Both the position numbers and the translations under genes were made by a program. The notes below the pieces were generated by a model, which was not told the DNA's origin, did not search any database, and saw nothing but the letters and a program-made list of their open reading frames with translations. From NCBI RefSeq assembly GCF_946151075.1, contig NZ_CAMGZB010000001.1:186001-250000 (forward strand): DNA of 64,000 nt, written 5' to 3'. This DNA is from Neobacillus sp. Marseille-Q6967. Its GTDB lineage: Bacteria; Bacillota; Bacilli; Bacillales; Cytobacillaceae. Shown here in pieces: positions 1 through 7,930 of the stretch (its first letter is position 1; each line of letters opens with the position of its first letter).

Positions 1-129
1 ACCACTATTCCTATCCTCCACTATAAAAATAGGAGCAAGGTAGTAGTAAAAAAAGTCATATCCTATCAATATCAAATAAGAAATTATAAGAAACCATTTG
101 ACTGTTTGTTTTTCCTCTTGTGGTAACAT
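1..129 (-). CDS. KinB-like sensor kinase, N-terminal fragment (partial)
   Basis: The first 43 codons of a gene that leaves the window at its left edge. It starts with ATG at 129 behind a perfect GGAGG (135-139). The visible part is a short polar start followed by a membrane segment. It matches the start of the next gene in the pattern FL-x7-IGY-x3-YY-x-L-x-P, so I read it as a tandem paralogue of that membrane sensor kinase. The catalytic part is outside the window, so a kinase function is inferred only from the shared N-terminus. The 103 bases between the two genes show no other feature. Confidence 0.6.
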   Translation of the reverse strand, partial: MLPQEEKQTVKWFLIISYLILIGYDFFYYYLAPIFIVEDRNSG

Positions 130-232
130 AAAATCCTCCAGTGTTATTCCTTTACATTATATCTTATAGGGATAACCCTTGTAATATATTATATTGTTGA
201 TTTTTGTATAATTATAGAATTATTTATTTCAA

Positions 233-1468
233 TTACTTCTGTTTTATAGGTAAAATAACTTCCACCTTAGTTCCTATACCTAACTTGCTTTCAAATTTTA
301 GCTTTCCTCTATGGTCATTGATAATTTGATTTGTTACCAATAAACCAAGTCCTGTTCCATTTTGTTTCGTAGTAAAAAATGGTTCACCAAGATTTAAAAT
401 ATTTTTATCTTCAATACCAAAGCCTTCATCTTCAATCGATATTAACATCTTTTTGCTTTCAACTACTTTTACCTTTATTTCAAGCTTACCGCCATTAGGC
501 ATGGATTCTACAGCATTTTTTAAAAGATTAATAAATACTTGTTTTAATTGCTTACTATCACACTCTAAAGGTGGAAGCGGCCCCGCAATAGTGGTTTCTA
601 CAGAAATCTCTTGTTTTTCTGCCTGGTATTGAATAATTGACAGGGTATAAGCAATAATTTCCTCTATATTGGCTTTTAAAAATTGTAAATCCTTCGGTTT
701 TCCAAGTGTCATTAAATCATTCACGATAGAATTAATCCGATCGATCTCCGATATCATTATGGGATAGAAATCATTCATATTTGGGTAACGTTCCTCTTGC
801 AGCTGGGTAAATCCTTTTAATGAAGACAATGGATTTCTAATTTCATGCGCGATTGCTGCCGCCATTTGGCCAATCACAGCCAGTTTCTCCTTTTGAAGCA
901 ATTCTTCATGAATCCTAGTTAAGGAACGAATATACGAGTTTATACGTATAAAAATGACGAAAGCTATCCCTGATAAGACGATATAAATACTCGTTGGAAC
1001 AAGAACTAAAGTATCCTGTAAAATTATTCCTGTGAAAATATATTTGGACACCATCCCTAAGGATACACTCAATAAGTATTGCTTATTTACAAAGATTGGG
1101 GAGAATAAAATAAAAAGTACTTCCACTATGTGTCCAGATGCATATTCCTTTGGAGTCTCCATATAGATCAGCATATTATGAATAACATCAATGACAATAA
1201 AGCTCCATAGATATACATATTTAATTAAATACGGATTTCCTTTTTTTATTAAATAGGCCGATAAAGGCAGAAGTAAGAAGATTAAAATATAATACCAGTA
1301 CCCTAATCCTATTTCAGGTTTTCTTAGTACACCATTCTGGGAATCTGGTAATAAAAAATAATAAATCAGTTCATATCCTATAAAAAAAATATTAAACAGC
1401 CATAGAAATAACGCGACGGCCTTTTTCTCTTCATACATTAATTTTGGTTTCATAATATGTTTTTTCAT
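233..1468 (-). CDS. Membrane sensor histidine kinase, KinB-like
   Basis: A 411-residue sensor kinase. About six hydrophobic segments fill roughly residues 20-180. A HisKA domain follows with the phospho-acceptor His near residue 208 in AHEIRNPLSSLKGFTQL. A HATPase_c domain follows with N box NLLKNAVESMPNGG, G1 box DEGFGI and G2 box GTGLGL. This membrane-only input with a KinA/KinB-type catalytic core resembles Bacillus sporulation phosphorelay kinases, and no response regulator lies nearby, as is usual for those orphans. ATG at 1468 is chosen because GAGGAG lies 6 bases before it; an in-frame GTG at 1486 has no such site. The ligand cannot be told from the sequence. Phosphorelay membership is inference. 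Confidence 0.85.
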   Translation of the reverse strand: MKKHIMKPKLMYEEKKAVALFLWLFNIFFIGYELIYYFLLPDSQNGVLRKPEIGLGYWYYILIFLLLPLSAYLIKKGNPYLIKYVYLWSFIVIDVIHNMLIYMETPKEYASGHIVEVLFILFSPIFVNKQYLLSVSLGMVSKYIFTGIILQDTLVLVPTSIYIVLSGIAFVIFIRINSYIRSLTRIHEELLQKEKLAVIGQMAAAIAHEIRNPLSSLKGFTQLQEERYPNMNDFYPIMISEIDRINSIVNDLMTLGKPKDLQFLKANIEEIIAYTLSIIQYQAEKQEISVETTIAGPLPPLECDSKQLKQVFINLLKNAVESMPNGGKLEIKVKVVESKKMLISIEDEGFGIEDKNILNLGEPFFTTKQNGTGLGLLVTNQIINDHRGKLKFESKLGIGTKVEVILPIKQK

Positions 1469-1594
1469 TTGAAACTCCTCAATCACAAATAATAAAATCT
1501 CCTACTATTTTACCATTATTGAATTAAAATAACTGATTGTTTTTAATGGAATTCGATGATTTTCGACATTTTTTTAGAATATCCTTACACAAAA

Positions 1595-1620
1595 AGGACT
1601 TGCATCGACATGCAAGTCCT
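1595..1620 (-). terminator. Intrinsic terminator of the amino-acid permease gene
   Basis: Perfect 11-bp inverted repeat AGGACTTGCAT / ATGCAAGTCCT with a 4-base loop. On the minus strand it is followed by TTTTT, just past the permease stop codon. Confidence 0.85.
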
Positions 1621-1633
1621 TTCTATTACTCTA

Positions 1634-3049
1634 TTAGCTCACTTTTTTTAGTTTTTCTTTACGTTGGTTTAAATTTGAATGTTTTCTTCCGTATGCAAAA
1701 TAGACGAGTAAGCCTATTACCAGCCATACGGAGAAACTGATCCATGTCGTCATTGGAAGCTGTAATGCTAAATAACCGCAGAATAAGAAAGCTAGGATAG
1801 GAATCCAAGGTACGAATGGTACACGGAAACCTGTTTTTGGCGCCTGCTTATTTTTACGCAAGTACAAAATCCCAATTGACACTGTCATGAAAGCAAATAA
1901 GGTTCCAATGTTTACAAGTTCAGCTAGTTTATTTAACGGCACCACCCCTGCAAAAAAGGCAACAAGGAAGCAAGTGATCCATGAGTTCACAACAGGAGTT
2001 TGTTTCTTTTTATCAACCTTTGAAAATACCTTTGGCAGCAGTCCGTCGCGGCTGATCGCATAGAATAATCTAGACTGGCCGTAGATCATAACAAGTAAAA
2101 CGGTTGTAATCCCAGTAATAGCTCCTAATGAAATAAACCCAGCAACCCAATCTTGGTTGATATAATTTAATGCAAAAGCGACTGGATTCTTTACGTTTAA
2201 GTCAGTATAAGGAACAATACCTGTTAAGATTCCTGAAACGACAATATATAAAACTGTACAGATTAAAAGAGATGCAATAATTCCAATTGGCATGTTTCGC
2301 TGTGGATTTTTCACCTCTTCAGCTGCCGTTGCCACGGCATCAAAACCAATATAAGCAAAGAATACGGTAGCAGCCCCTGTTGCCACACCCGAGAAACCAA
2401 AAGGCATAAACGGAGTCCAATTGGCTGGTTCTACATACCAAACTCCAACAGCAATGAATAACAGAACCACTGCTATTTTTATAATAACCATGATCGCGTT
2501 AAAACGCGCCGATTTCTTAACACCCTGTGTCAGTAGGAAAGTGATGAGAAAAATAATCACAATGGCAGGAATATCGATAAATGTTCCTTTTCCAGGCTCA
2601 TAGGCACTGGTGATGGCAGTAGGGAGATGAATCCCAAAACCAGCCAATAGACCTTGGAAATAACCCGACCATCCACTTGCAACTGCAGATGAAGCCAAGC
2701 CATACTCTAGGATCAGCACCCACCCCAATATCCAGGCAATGATTTCTCCAAAAGTTGCGTAGCTATACGTATAGGCACTACCAGAGACAGGCACGGTTGA
2801 TGCAAACTCGGCATAACATAATGCTGCAAAAACACATGCTAATCCAGATAGAATAAAAGATAAAATCAATGCAGGACCTGCATGTTCTGCTGCGGCAACC
2901 CCTGTAAGTACGAAAATACCTGTACCGATAATGGCGCCAATTCCGAGCATCGTTAAATCAAATGCCCCTAACTCCTTCTTTAGGGTTACATTTTTCTGAC
3001 CAACTTCCGTCATTAAATCCTGAATGGATTTTTTTCTAAATAAACTCAT
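1634..3049 (-). CDS. APC-superfamily amino-acid permease (CAT/YfnA type)
   Basis: A 471-residue polytopic membrane protein, the usual length for the cationic amino-acid transporter branch of the APC superfamily. It carries the APC signature near the N-terminus (GIGAIIGTGIFVLTG), the ALCYAEFASTVPVSGSAYTYSY segment of TM3, and about 12-14 hydrophobic helices. It probably imports amino acids by proton symport; the substrate is not readable. ATG at 3049 is preferred over a start 24 bases upstream because GGAGGT sits 7 bases before it. It is monocistronic, with its own terminator at 1595-1620. Confidence 0.88.
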   Translation of the reverse strand: MSLFRKKSIQDLMTEVGQKNVTLKKELGAFDLTMLGIGAIIGTGIFVLTGVAAAEHAGPALILSFILSGLACVFAALCYAEFASTVPVSGSAYTYSYATFGEIIAWILGWVLILEYGLASSAVASGWSGYFQGLLAGFGIHLPTAITSAYEPGKGTFIDIPAIVIIFLITFLLTQGVKKSARFNAIMVIIKIAVVLLFIAVGVWYVEPANWTPFMPFGFSGVATGAATVFFAYIGFDAVATAAEEVKNPQRNMPIGIIASLLICTVLYIVVSGILTGIVPYTDLNVKNPVAFALNYINQDWVAGFISLGAITGITTVLLVMIYGQSRLFYAISRDGLLPKVFSKVDKKKQTPVVNSWITCFLVAFFAGVVPLNKLAELVNIGTLFAFMTVSIGILYLRKNKQAPKTGFRVPFVPWIPILAFLFCGYLALQLPMTTWISFSVWLVIGLLVYFAYGRKHSNLNQRKEKLKKVS

Positions 3050-3263
3050 AAGCTCTACCTCCACGACCTTCAAAGTCGTAATGTTCTGAAAAGAATGATT
3101 TAAAAAAATATATTAAGATAATATAATGCAGCTAATAAAAAAGCAATATATTTTGAAAATAAAATTCTTTGTAGATAATTCCAAAACATTTTCTCCCATT
3201 TTTACATTAATACTTTTTATTATCATTATTCTGGTAAAACTTTTACATTTTTAGAAACAAAAA

Positions 3264-3289
3264 AACTAACCATACAAAAGTGGTTAGTT
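3264..3289 (-). terminator. Intrinsic terminator of the 3301-3759 gene
   Basis: Inverted repeat AACTAACCA / TGGTTAGTT (9 bp, 8-base loop) followed on the minus strand by a run of T (3257-3263). It lies 12 bases past the stop codon. Confidence 0.8.
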
Positions 3290-3300
3290 TTAGACCATTT

Positions 3301-3759
3301 CTAATAGTTATTTCTGTTTTTTCCGGTAAATTTTCCATAGTATACATAGCATTTCCGATCTTCATCAATCTCTCTTGAATCAAGGGCAAATTCTAAAAAA
3401 AGTTTATCCTGTTGTATATAGATAAAATCGGAATGTAATGTACTTAATAACTCTTCATGTTCCCATATTTCCCTAGTTTCCACTAGAACGGAACCTGTTT
3501 CCCTCAGTTCCCTGATTTCAAAACCAATGTGGGAGTAAAACGTATCAGAAGGATCATTGGCATAGCTTTCCTTTTCGACATATAATACCGCTGTTCCATC
3601 CGGGTCTATAGCCGTTGCGGTCACACTGTATGTTCCACCATCTTTAACAAAAAACTCGCAGGTCATTCGTGCTGTCGCTTCAATCGAAGAAATATTTGGG
3701 TAGTTCCATAAAGCAGGGTATTTACTACCCTCATCATCAAGCCGGTATTCCAGCCTCAA
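3301..3759 (-). CDS. Hypothetical protein, 152 aa
   Basis: I do not recognise this protein. It has 152 residues, is acidic, and has no signal peptide or membrane segment. Alternating hydrophobic strands (for example GGTYSVTATAIDPDGTAVLYV) suggest a mainly beta fold. It starts with TTG at 3759, placed about 8 bases after GAGGG; no in-frame ATG precedes the conserved-looking part. A terminator follows. The gene stands alone, divergent from the lipoprotein operon at 3855, so the context gives no functional clue. Confidence 0.6.
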   Translation of the reverse strand: MRLEYRLDDEGSKYPALWNYPNISSIEATARMTCEFFVKDGGTYSVTATAIDPDGTAVLYVEKESYANDPSDTFYSHIGFEIRELRETGSVLVETREIWEHEELLSTLHSDFIYIQQDKLFLEFALDSREIDEDRKCYVYYGKFTGKNRNNY

Positions 3760-3854
3760 CTCTCATCCCTCATTTCATTTTCTTTTACTTTACCATTGTT
3801 TTCCTGATATTACCTTTTATAATAAGAATATAACACAAAAAGGAGTGTGAGCAG

Positions 3855-4166
3855 GTGAAGAAAACCCATTGGCTAATCACTGGTGTTATTACTTCGTTAG
3901 TGGCCGGGACCCTTACCGGTTGTTCACAGGATAGACCGCCTGAACCAGACGACGATCGATGCGAGGACTGGGATTGGGATGATGAAGAAGGCGTTTGGGT
4001 ATGTGATGATACAACCTCAAGATATCATGGCCACTTTTTTTATGGCGGTATGTTTTATAGCAGCAGGTCTGCTTTGTTAAACTCCCCATCTTACAAATCC
4101 TATAAATCATCGTCCAGTTTTAAAGGTGGGTTTGGAAGCGGCTCAAAAGGCGGATTTGGAGGTTAA
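3855..4166 (+). CDS. Small lipoprotein with Gly/Ser-rich tail, YgiB/YjfM-like (DUF1190-like)
   Basis: A 103-residue predicted lipoprotein. It has a basic start, a hydrophobic stretch and the lipobox LTGC, then an acidic Asp/Trp-rich part and a C-terminal tail rich in Ser, Lys and Gly that ends in GGFGSGSKGGFGG. This layout, and the position directly before a glutathionylspermidine-synthase-like ligase and a DUF350 protein, matches the E. coli yjfM-yjfC-yjfL type neighbourhood. It starts at GTG 3855 behind AAGGAG. The last two codons, GGA GGT, also form the ribosome binding site of the next gene. A role as peptide substrate or anchor for the ligase is inference. Confidence 0.65.
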   Translation: MKKTHWLITGVITSLVAGTLTGCSQDRPPEPDDDRCEDWDWDDEEGVWVCDDTTSRYHGHFFYGGMFYSSRSALLNSPSYKSYKSSSSFKGGFGSGSKGGFGG

Positions 4167-4170
4167 AAGA

Positions 4171-5403
4171 GTGCCGGCTTACTCGGAGAAACGCAAGCAA
4201 TTTTATTCAAGCTATCCAAATTTTTGGTCAGACCTGTATGGAGGAGAATACAGTCTTTATCATATTTTATCTATACCGGAGACACTGCACCAAGAATTGC
4301 TGGAAGCCACAGAAAAGTTGGGAAAAGTCTTTTTTAAAACGGCTGACCTCCTACGCAGCCTAACCGATCAACAATTGATGGAACTAGGATATCCTGCTGC
4401 TAGTCTGCCTTTTATCAGATTAAAAACAGTTTTTCCGGAAACCATCATTTCAAGATTTGATTTTGCTTTAACCGAAAATGGTCTAAAAATGCTTGAATTT
4501 AACAGTGATACCCCCACGTTTATCGTCGAATGCTTTCACATGAATGAAAAGGTTTGTTCAGAGTTTGGGGTCCGTAATCCTAACGCCAATCAAGAACGGC
4601 TTCTTTCTTCCGGAATAACGAAGGCTGTTTTTGAAGGAGTAAAAGGGAAATCAGAGCCGAATGTTGTGTTTACCGCCCACCAAGACCATATCGAGGACTG
4701 GAATACAACTGCTTATTTAAGCCAGCAATGTCAGGTGAAAAACCAGCTTGTACCCCTTTCGGAATTAAAGATTACAGATGATGTACTTGTAGACCCAAAT
4801 GGGATTCCCATTGATGTATTGTATCGTCAAACGTACCCGCTTGAGCATTTACTCGAGGACAGAGATCCAGATTCAGAAGAATTGGTTGGGTTACAGCTGT
4901 TACAACTAGTTAAAGAAGGAAAACTGTCGATAGTTAATCCGGTATCAGCCTTCCTGCTGCAGCCAAAATCCATTCAATGTCTGATATGGGGATTGGCGGA
5001 GAATGGCCATTTTTACTCAAATGAAGAGCAGCAATGGATTAAAGACTATATGCTGCCTACATATCTAGAAGCAGACGAATTTCTTAACAAAAATTTTTTT
5101 GTACAAAAGCCGTCCTTCGGAAGGGAAGGAGATACGGTTACCATTTGGAACCAGAACTTAAATCCAGCAGAAAAAAATCCGTTTCAAACGTATAAGGAGG
5201 AGCTTCCGGTCTTTCAATCCTATGTTCCTCTTCCCGTTGTTTCACTAGAAACAGAAAAAGGCATAGAAACGTTATCGTATGTGTTTGGATCATTCTTAAT
5301 TGCTGGGAGACCAAGCAGCATCGGAATTCGTGCTGGAGGAAAAATCACCGGAAATGAATCGTATTACCTGCCAGTAGCTCTTCAAAAGGAGGAAGGTTTA
5401 TGA
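4171..5403 (+). CDS. Glutathionylspermidine-synthase-like ATP-grasp ligase (YgiC/YjfC family)
   Basis: A 410-residue protein with the fold signatures of the pre-ATP-grasp plus ATP-grasp part of glutathionylspermidine synthase, without the amidase domain. Visible signatures are LKMLEFNSDTPTFIVE in the N-terminal half and the C-terminal nucleotide-binding run FVQKPSFGREGDTVTIW. The family makes amide bonds between a carboxylate and an amine using ATP. GTG at 4171 is chosen because GGAGG ends 8 bases earlier; a longer ATG frame from 4126 would overlap the lipoprotein gene by 41 bases. The gene overlaps the next one by 4 bases (ATGA). The bacterial homologues do not generally make glutathionylspermidine and their true substrate is uncertain. 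Confidence 0.8.
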   Translation: MPAYSEKRKQFYSSYPNFWSDLYGGEYSLYHILSIPETLHQELLEATEKLGKVFFKTADLLRSLTDQQLMELGYPAASLPFIRLKTVFPETIISRFDFALTENGLKMLEFNSDTPTFIVECFHMNEKVCSEFGVRNPNANQERLLSSGITKAVFEGVKGKSEPNVVFTAHQDHIEDWNTTAYLSQQCQVKNQLVPLSELKITDDVLVDPNGIPIDVLYRQTYPLEHLLEDRDPDSEELVGLQLLQLVKEGKLSIVNPVSAFLLQPKSIQCLIWGLAENGHFYSNEEQQWIKDYMLPTYLEADEFLNKNFFVQKPSFGREGDTVTIWNQNLNPAEKNPFQTYKEELPVFQSYVPLPVVSLETEKGIETLSYVFGSFLIAGRPSSIGIRAGGKITGNESYYLPVALQKEEGL

Positions 5404-5786
5404 CAAATTTCTTGATCTATTTAGCTGTATCATTGGGATTATTATTAGCAGGACTTTTTATAATGGAAGTCACCACAAAGGTGAAGGAATTTCAATTAAT
5501 GGCCAAGGGGAATAAAGCGGCCAGCTACGTACTGGGAGGAAGATTGCTTGGGCTCGCCATCGTATTATACTCCGCTGCTGCCAACTCGATTTCACTTGTT
5601 GATATGGCCATATGGGGAGGGGTAGGAATCATTGCACAAATTGTAGTTTTTTACTTAGCTGAGTGGCTTACCCCTCGCTTTAATGTTAACCAGAGTATTG
5701 AAGAAGATAACCAGGCAGTTGGATTATTCCTTCTTCTCTTATCGGTATCTATTGGTGTAGTCATTGCTGGCTGTTTGACTTACTAA
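5400..5786 (+). CDS. DUF350 (YjfL/UPF0719) inner-membrane protein
   Basis: A 128-residue membrane protein with four predicted helices arranged as two similar pairs. Each pair contains a short G/A-rich helix, such as LGGRLLGLAIVLYSAAANS, as is typical of DUF350. It starts by ATGA overlap with the ligase gene, so the two are translationally coupled. Homologues sit beside the same ligase and lipoprotein in many bacteria. The molecular function is unknown. The position facing a K+ channel gene hints at a role in ion or envelope homeostasis, which is inference. Confidence 0.8.
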   Translation: MTNFLIYLAVSLGLLLAGLFIMEVTTKVKEFQLMAKGNKAASYVLGGRLLGLAIVLYSAAANSISLVDMAIWGGVGIIAQIVVFYLAEWLTPRFNVNQSIEEDNQAVGLFLLLLSVSIGVVIAGCLTY

Positions 5787-5805
5787 TGGCCAGAATAGTT
5801 TTGGT

Positions 5806-5880
5806 TTTAGGTCACGTAGATCCCTCTACGTGACCGTTTTGATTTCTTCCTTTGCTTTTTGGTCACGTAGAACTTGACCT
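5806..5880. repeat. Two units of the dispersed palindromic module (period about 51-52 nt)
   Basis: The first unit is a hairpin with arms GGTCACGTAGA (5810-5820) and TCTACGTGACC (5825-5835). A second, degenerate unit begins with TTTTTGGTCACGTAG at 5856-5870, 51 bases later. Same framework as the arrays at 30.6, 41.3 and 62.1 kb. It lies between two convergent genes and may also act as a terminator, although the T-tracts are interrupted. Confidence 0.7.
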
Positions 5881-5911
5881 GCTAGAAATTCCCTGTCATG
5901 CATTCTGCCAT

Positions 5912-6934
5912 TTAGAGGTTGTTATATGTGTTCTTATCACAAATAACCAGCAGCCGTGCTTCCCTCGGGATCGGCTCACGCCATTTTTTTAAAATATTTA
6001 AATCATTTCGGTCAGCAATCAGCTGTGCTCCTTTTTCCCTTAACCATTCATATGCATCCCCATATGTTTTCCATTCGGGACGAAGATTGACTTCCCATAG
6101 GTCACTGCCTTCATCCTGACGGCTTAATAATTGGGTAAATAGATGACTTGCTCCCTTAGTTTGGGCTGACTTCGCCATTAAATTGGATACCGAGCCGTTG
6201 GATAAAATAAACTCATCAATCTTTACATGCTGAAAATTCTCAACATGATTTTCATTCAAAATTTCTGCAATGGTATAAATGTTCCCTTCTGTTCCCTCAT
6301 CATAACGTTCAATGGATGAGGCAACTAACAGGGTTTTGCCGTCCGCTAAATCTGGGTTCGAAATTCCATCATCAGCAAACAATAAAACGGCTTTTGACTT
6401 TTCGATTCTTGCTTTTTTCAAGGTTTCGACATCGGTTGGGCTTCCCTGAATATAATGAATTCGTTCATGCTCAAAAGGGGTTTTCTCAAGTTCTTCAATT
6501 AGGACGATTTCAGTGACCTCGTCAACGAGCAAAAGCTCCTTGATGGTATTTTTACTTTTCGTAGTCCAACCCATAATGACAAAATGGTTTTCTCCGCGGT
6601 AAAACATCTTCCCTTCCTCCTTTCGTCTTTTGTACTGCGAAACAGCATCTACTACAATTCCGATAACAGTACCAAAAAGTCCAATCCCCAAGGTATAGAC
6701 AACAAGCATCGCCCAGGTTCTTCCAGCCTCTGTAACGGGATATACATCTCCGTACCCTACTGTCGTCATCGTCGTCAGAATCCACCAAACAGCATGCAGC
6801 GTATTCTCAAATGTTTCAGGCTCCAAAAGTCTTATAATCACAGCATTTCCAATAACAAAGAGGAGCGTAATCAGTAGGATGGATCGATACCGGTAACGAG
6901 AGGCTGTTAGGAAGAGCTTTCGAAAAAACAGCAT
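5912..6934 (-). CDS. Two-TM potassium channel with RCK/TrkA-N domain (YugO-like)
   Basis: A 340-residue KcsA-type channel subunit. TM1 lies at about residues 18-37, the pore helix and selectivity filter TVGYGD at 58-63, and TM2 at about 75-98. A cytoplasmic Rossmann-type RCK domain follows, beginning near HFVIMGWTTKSKNTIKELL. The tetramer should pass K+ and be gated by nucleotide or ion binding to the RCK ring. It resembles B. subtilis YugO, which is tied to electrical signalling in biofilms. ATG at 6934 follows AGGAGG by 6-7 bases. It converges on the lipoprotein/ligase/DUF350 operon. Confidence 0.88.
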   Translation of the reverse strand: MLFFRKLFLTASRYRYRSILLITLLFVIGNAVIIRLLEPETFENTLHAVWWILTTMTTVGYGDVYPVTEAGRTWAMLVVYTLGIGLFGTVIGIVVDAVSQYKRRKEEGKMFYRGENHFVIMGWTTKSKNTIKELLLVDEVTEIVLIEELEKTPFEHERIHYIQGSPTDVETLKKARIEKSKAVLLFADDGISNPDLADGKTLLVASSIERYDEGTEGNIYTIAEILNENHVENFQHVKIDEFILSNGSVSNLMAKSAQTKGASHLFTQLLSRQDEGSDLWEVNLRPEWKTYGDAYEWLREKGAQLIADRNDLNILKKWREPIPREARLLVICDKNTYNNL

Positions 6935-7080
6935 GTTTTGACCTCCTTTCTACCCTAATTCAAATAATGGATTTTTTTGTAATCCATCCAATGGTTTAAA
7001 CCCTCCTAAAAACATTAATAAATCTATATTTCTATTTTCCACTAAATAATTCCTTTTTATCGGCAAAAGGAAATACTCTG

Positions 7081-7109
7081 TTGACAACGACCTCGTTTTA
7101 ATGTAATAT
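7081..7109 (+). promoter_or_regulatory. Sigma-A promoter with no clear protein gene downstream
   Basis: TTGACA (7081-7086), a 17-base spacer and TAATAT (7104-7109), so near consensus. The expected start is about 7116. Downstream on this strand there is no convincing gene before the opposing gene that ends at 7461, which suggests a non-coding transcript. Confidence 0.7.
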
Positions 7110-7115
7110 TAATTA

Positions 7116-7450
7116 TTGTGCTTTAGATTAAGTAACTTGTATATGAACGAAATGACGCAATGTAAGAATTTTATTCTGGCATTCTGCTTATGTTTTAAAG
7201 AAACACTTATTCACACTGGATCGGCTTCGGAGCCGTAAGGATGTAAGAGAGGTAGGGCTTACGTCGTTTAGGTTAAAACCATCAGGTGGAAGAGTAACCG
7301 CGGCAAATTGGTCTTTATAACCATTTAATATATATATAAATTTTTACCTTGCGATGGCTGATAGAAATGATGACAACCATTCACAAGTTACGATAAGGAT
7401 CCACTTGGATCAAAAGCAAAAGAAGGCAGAGGGATCATCCCTCTGCCTTC
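7116..7450 (+). ncRNA. Candidate structured non-coding RNA
   Basis: This stretch follows a near-consensus promoter and can fold strongly. GTAACTTGT (7132-7140) can close a long-range helix with ACAAGTTAC (7383-7391). AATG-AGAAT pairs with ATTCT-CATT around 7160-7185. CGGCT/AGCCG forms a tetraloop hairpin near 7220. GGTTA pairs with TAACC around a CCA/TGG inner stem near 7270-7300. It ends at a GC-rich terminator (7422-7450). It does not match the riboswitch or housekeeping RNA consensus sequences I know (T-box, S-box, c-di-AMP, 6S, RNase P, SRP). Both the RNA and its boundaries are inferred. Confidence 0.4.
7422..7450. terminator. Strong hairpin terminator, mainly for the exporter operon
   Basis: Inverted repeat GAAGGCAGAGGGA / TCCCTCTGCCTTC with a 3-base loop. 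The minus strand continues with TTTTGCTTTT, so it terminates the threonine/serine exporter operon. It may also end the plus-strand transcript from the promoter at 7081. Confidence 0.8.
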
Positions 7451-7460
7451 GCCAATTTTA

Positions 7461-7916
7461 CTATAATTGTCTGATTTTCATTTTATCATTCGTAAGCTTT
7501 CGAATAATCTGATTAACAACCTCCGAAAAAACAAGCCCAAAAGCAATGGCCCCTGAAAGCATCGTTACCTTTGCTCCTAAAGCAAGTGCGAATTGATAAT
7601 CGTTTTCCACAAAATTCCTCATTGTATCATAAGCCAAGCCCCCGGGAACCAATGGAATAATACCAGCTACACTAAAAATAATGATAGGTGTCTTATAAAA
7701 CTTAGCCAGTCGCTGGCTGACGACTCCTACAAAAACAGTCGCACCCAATGTGGCTAAAACGCTGTCACTAGTATAATCTTCGGTTATATAGTAGAGAAGC
7801 CAGCCTCCCATCCCCACAAGTCCGCACTTCACCAATGTTTCCTTCGGTGCATTAAAGATAATTCCAAAGGCGGCCGTAGCAATAAAGCTTGTTATTATTT
7901 GCCCTAAAATCTCCAA
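7461..7916 (-). CDS. Threonine/serine exporter, YjjB-type subunit
   Basis: A 151-residue membrane protein with four to five helices. It corresponds to the C-terminal (DUF3815/YjjB) half of the ThrE family and shows the family segment VPGGLAYDTMRNFV. With the upstream gene, which encodes the YjjP half, it would form a split ThrE exporter moving threonine, serine or small dicarboxylates out of the cell. It starts 14 bases after the YjjP gene ends, so the pair is one operon, closed by the hairpin at 7422-7450. The substrate is inferred from the family. Confidence 0.82.
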   Translation of the reverse strand: MEILGQIITSFIATAAFGIIFNAPKETLVKCGLVGMGGWLLYYITEDYTSDSVLATLGATVFVGVVSQRLAKFYKTPIIIFSVAGIIPLVPGGLAYDTMRNFVENDYQFALALGAKVTMLSGAIAFGLVFSEVVNQIIRKLTNDKMKIRQL

Positions 7917-7930
7917 CCTTTAAGCCTCCT

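Noticed and set aside
4126..4170. Longer start of the ATP-grasp ligase inside the lipoprotein gene
   Set aside because: It would overlap the Gly-rich lipoprotein end by 41 bases and lacks a site; GTG at 4171 follows GGAGG.
7144..7239. A 31-codon open frame downstream of the promoter at 7081
   Set aside because: No ribosome binding site, and it runs through a stable CGGCT/AGCCG hairpin; an RNA explanation is simpler.
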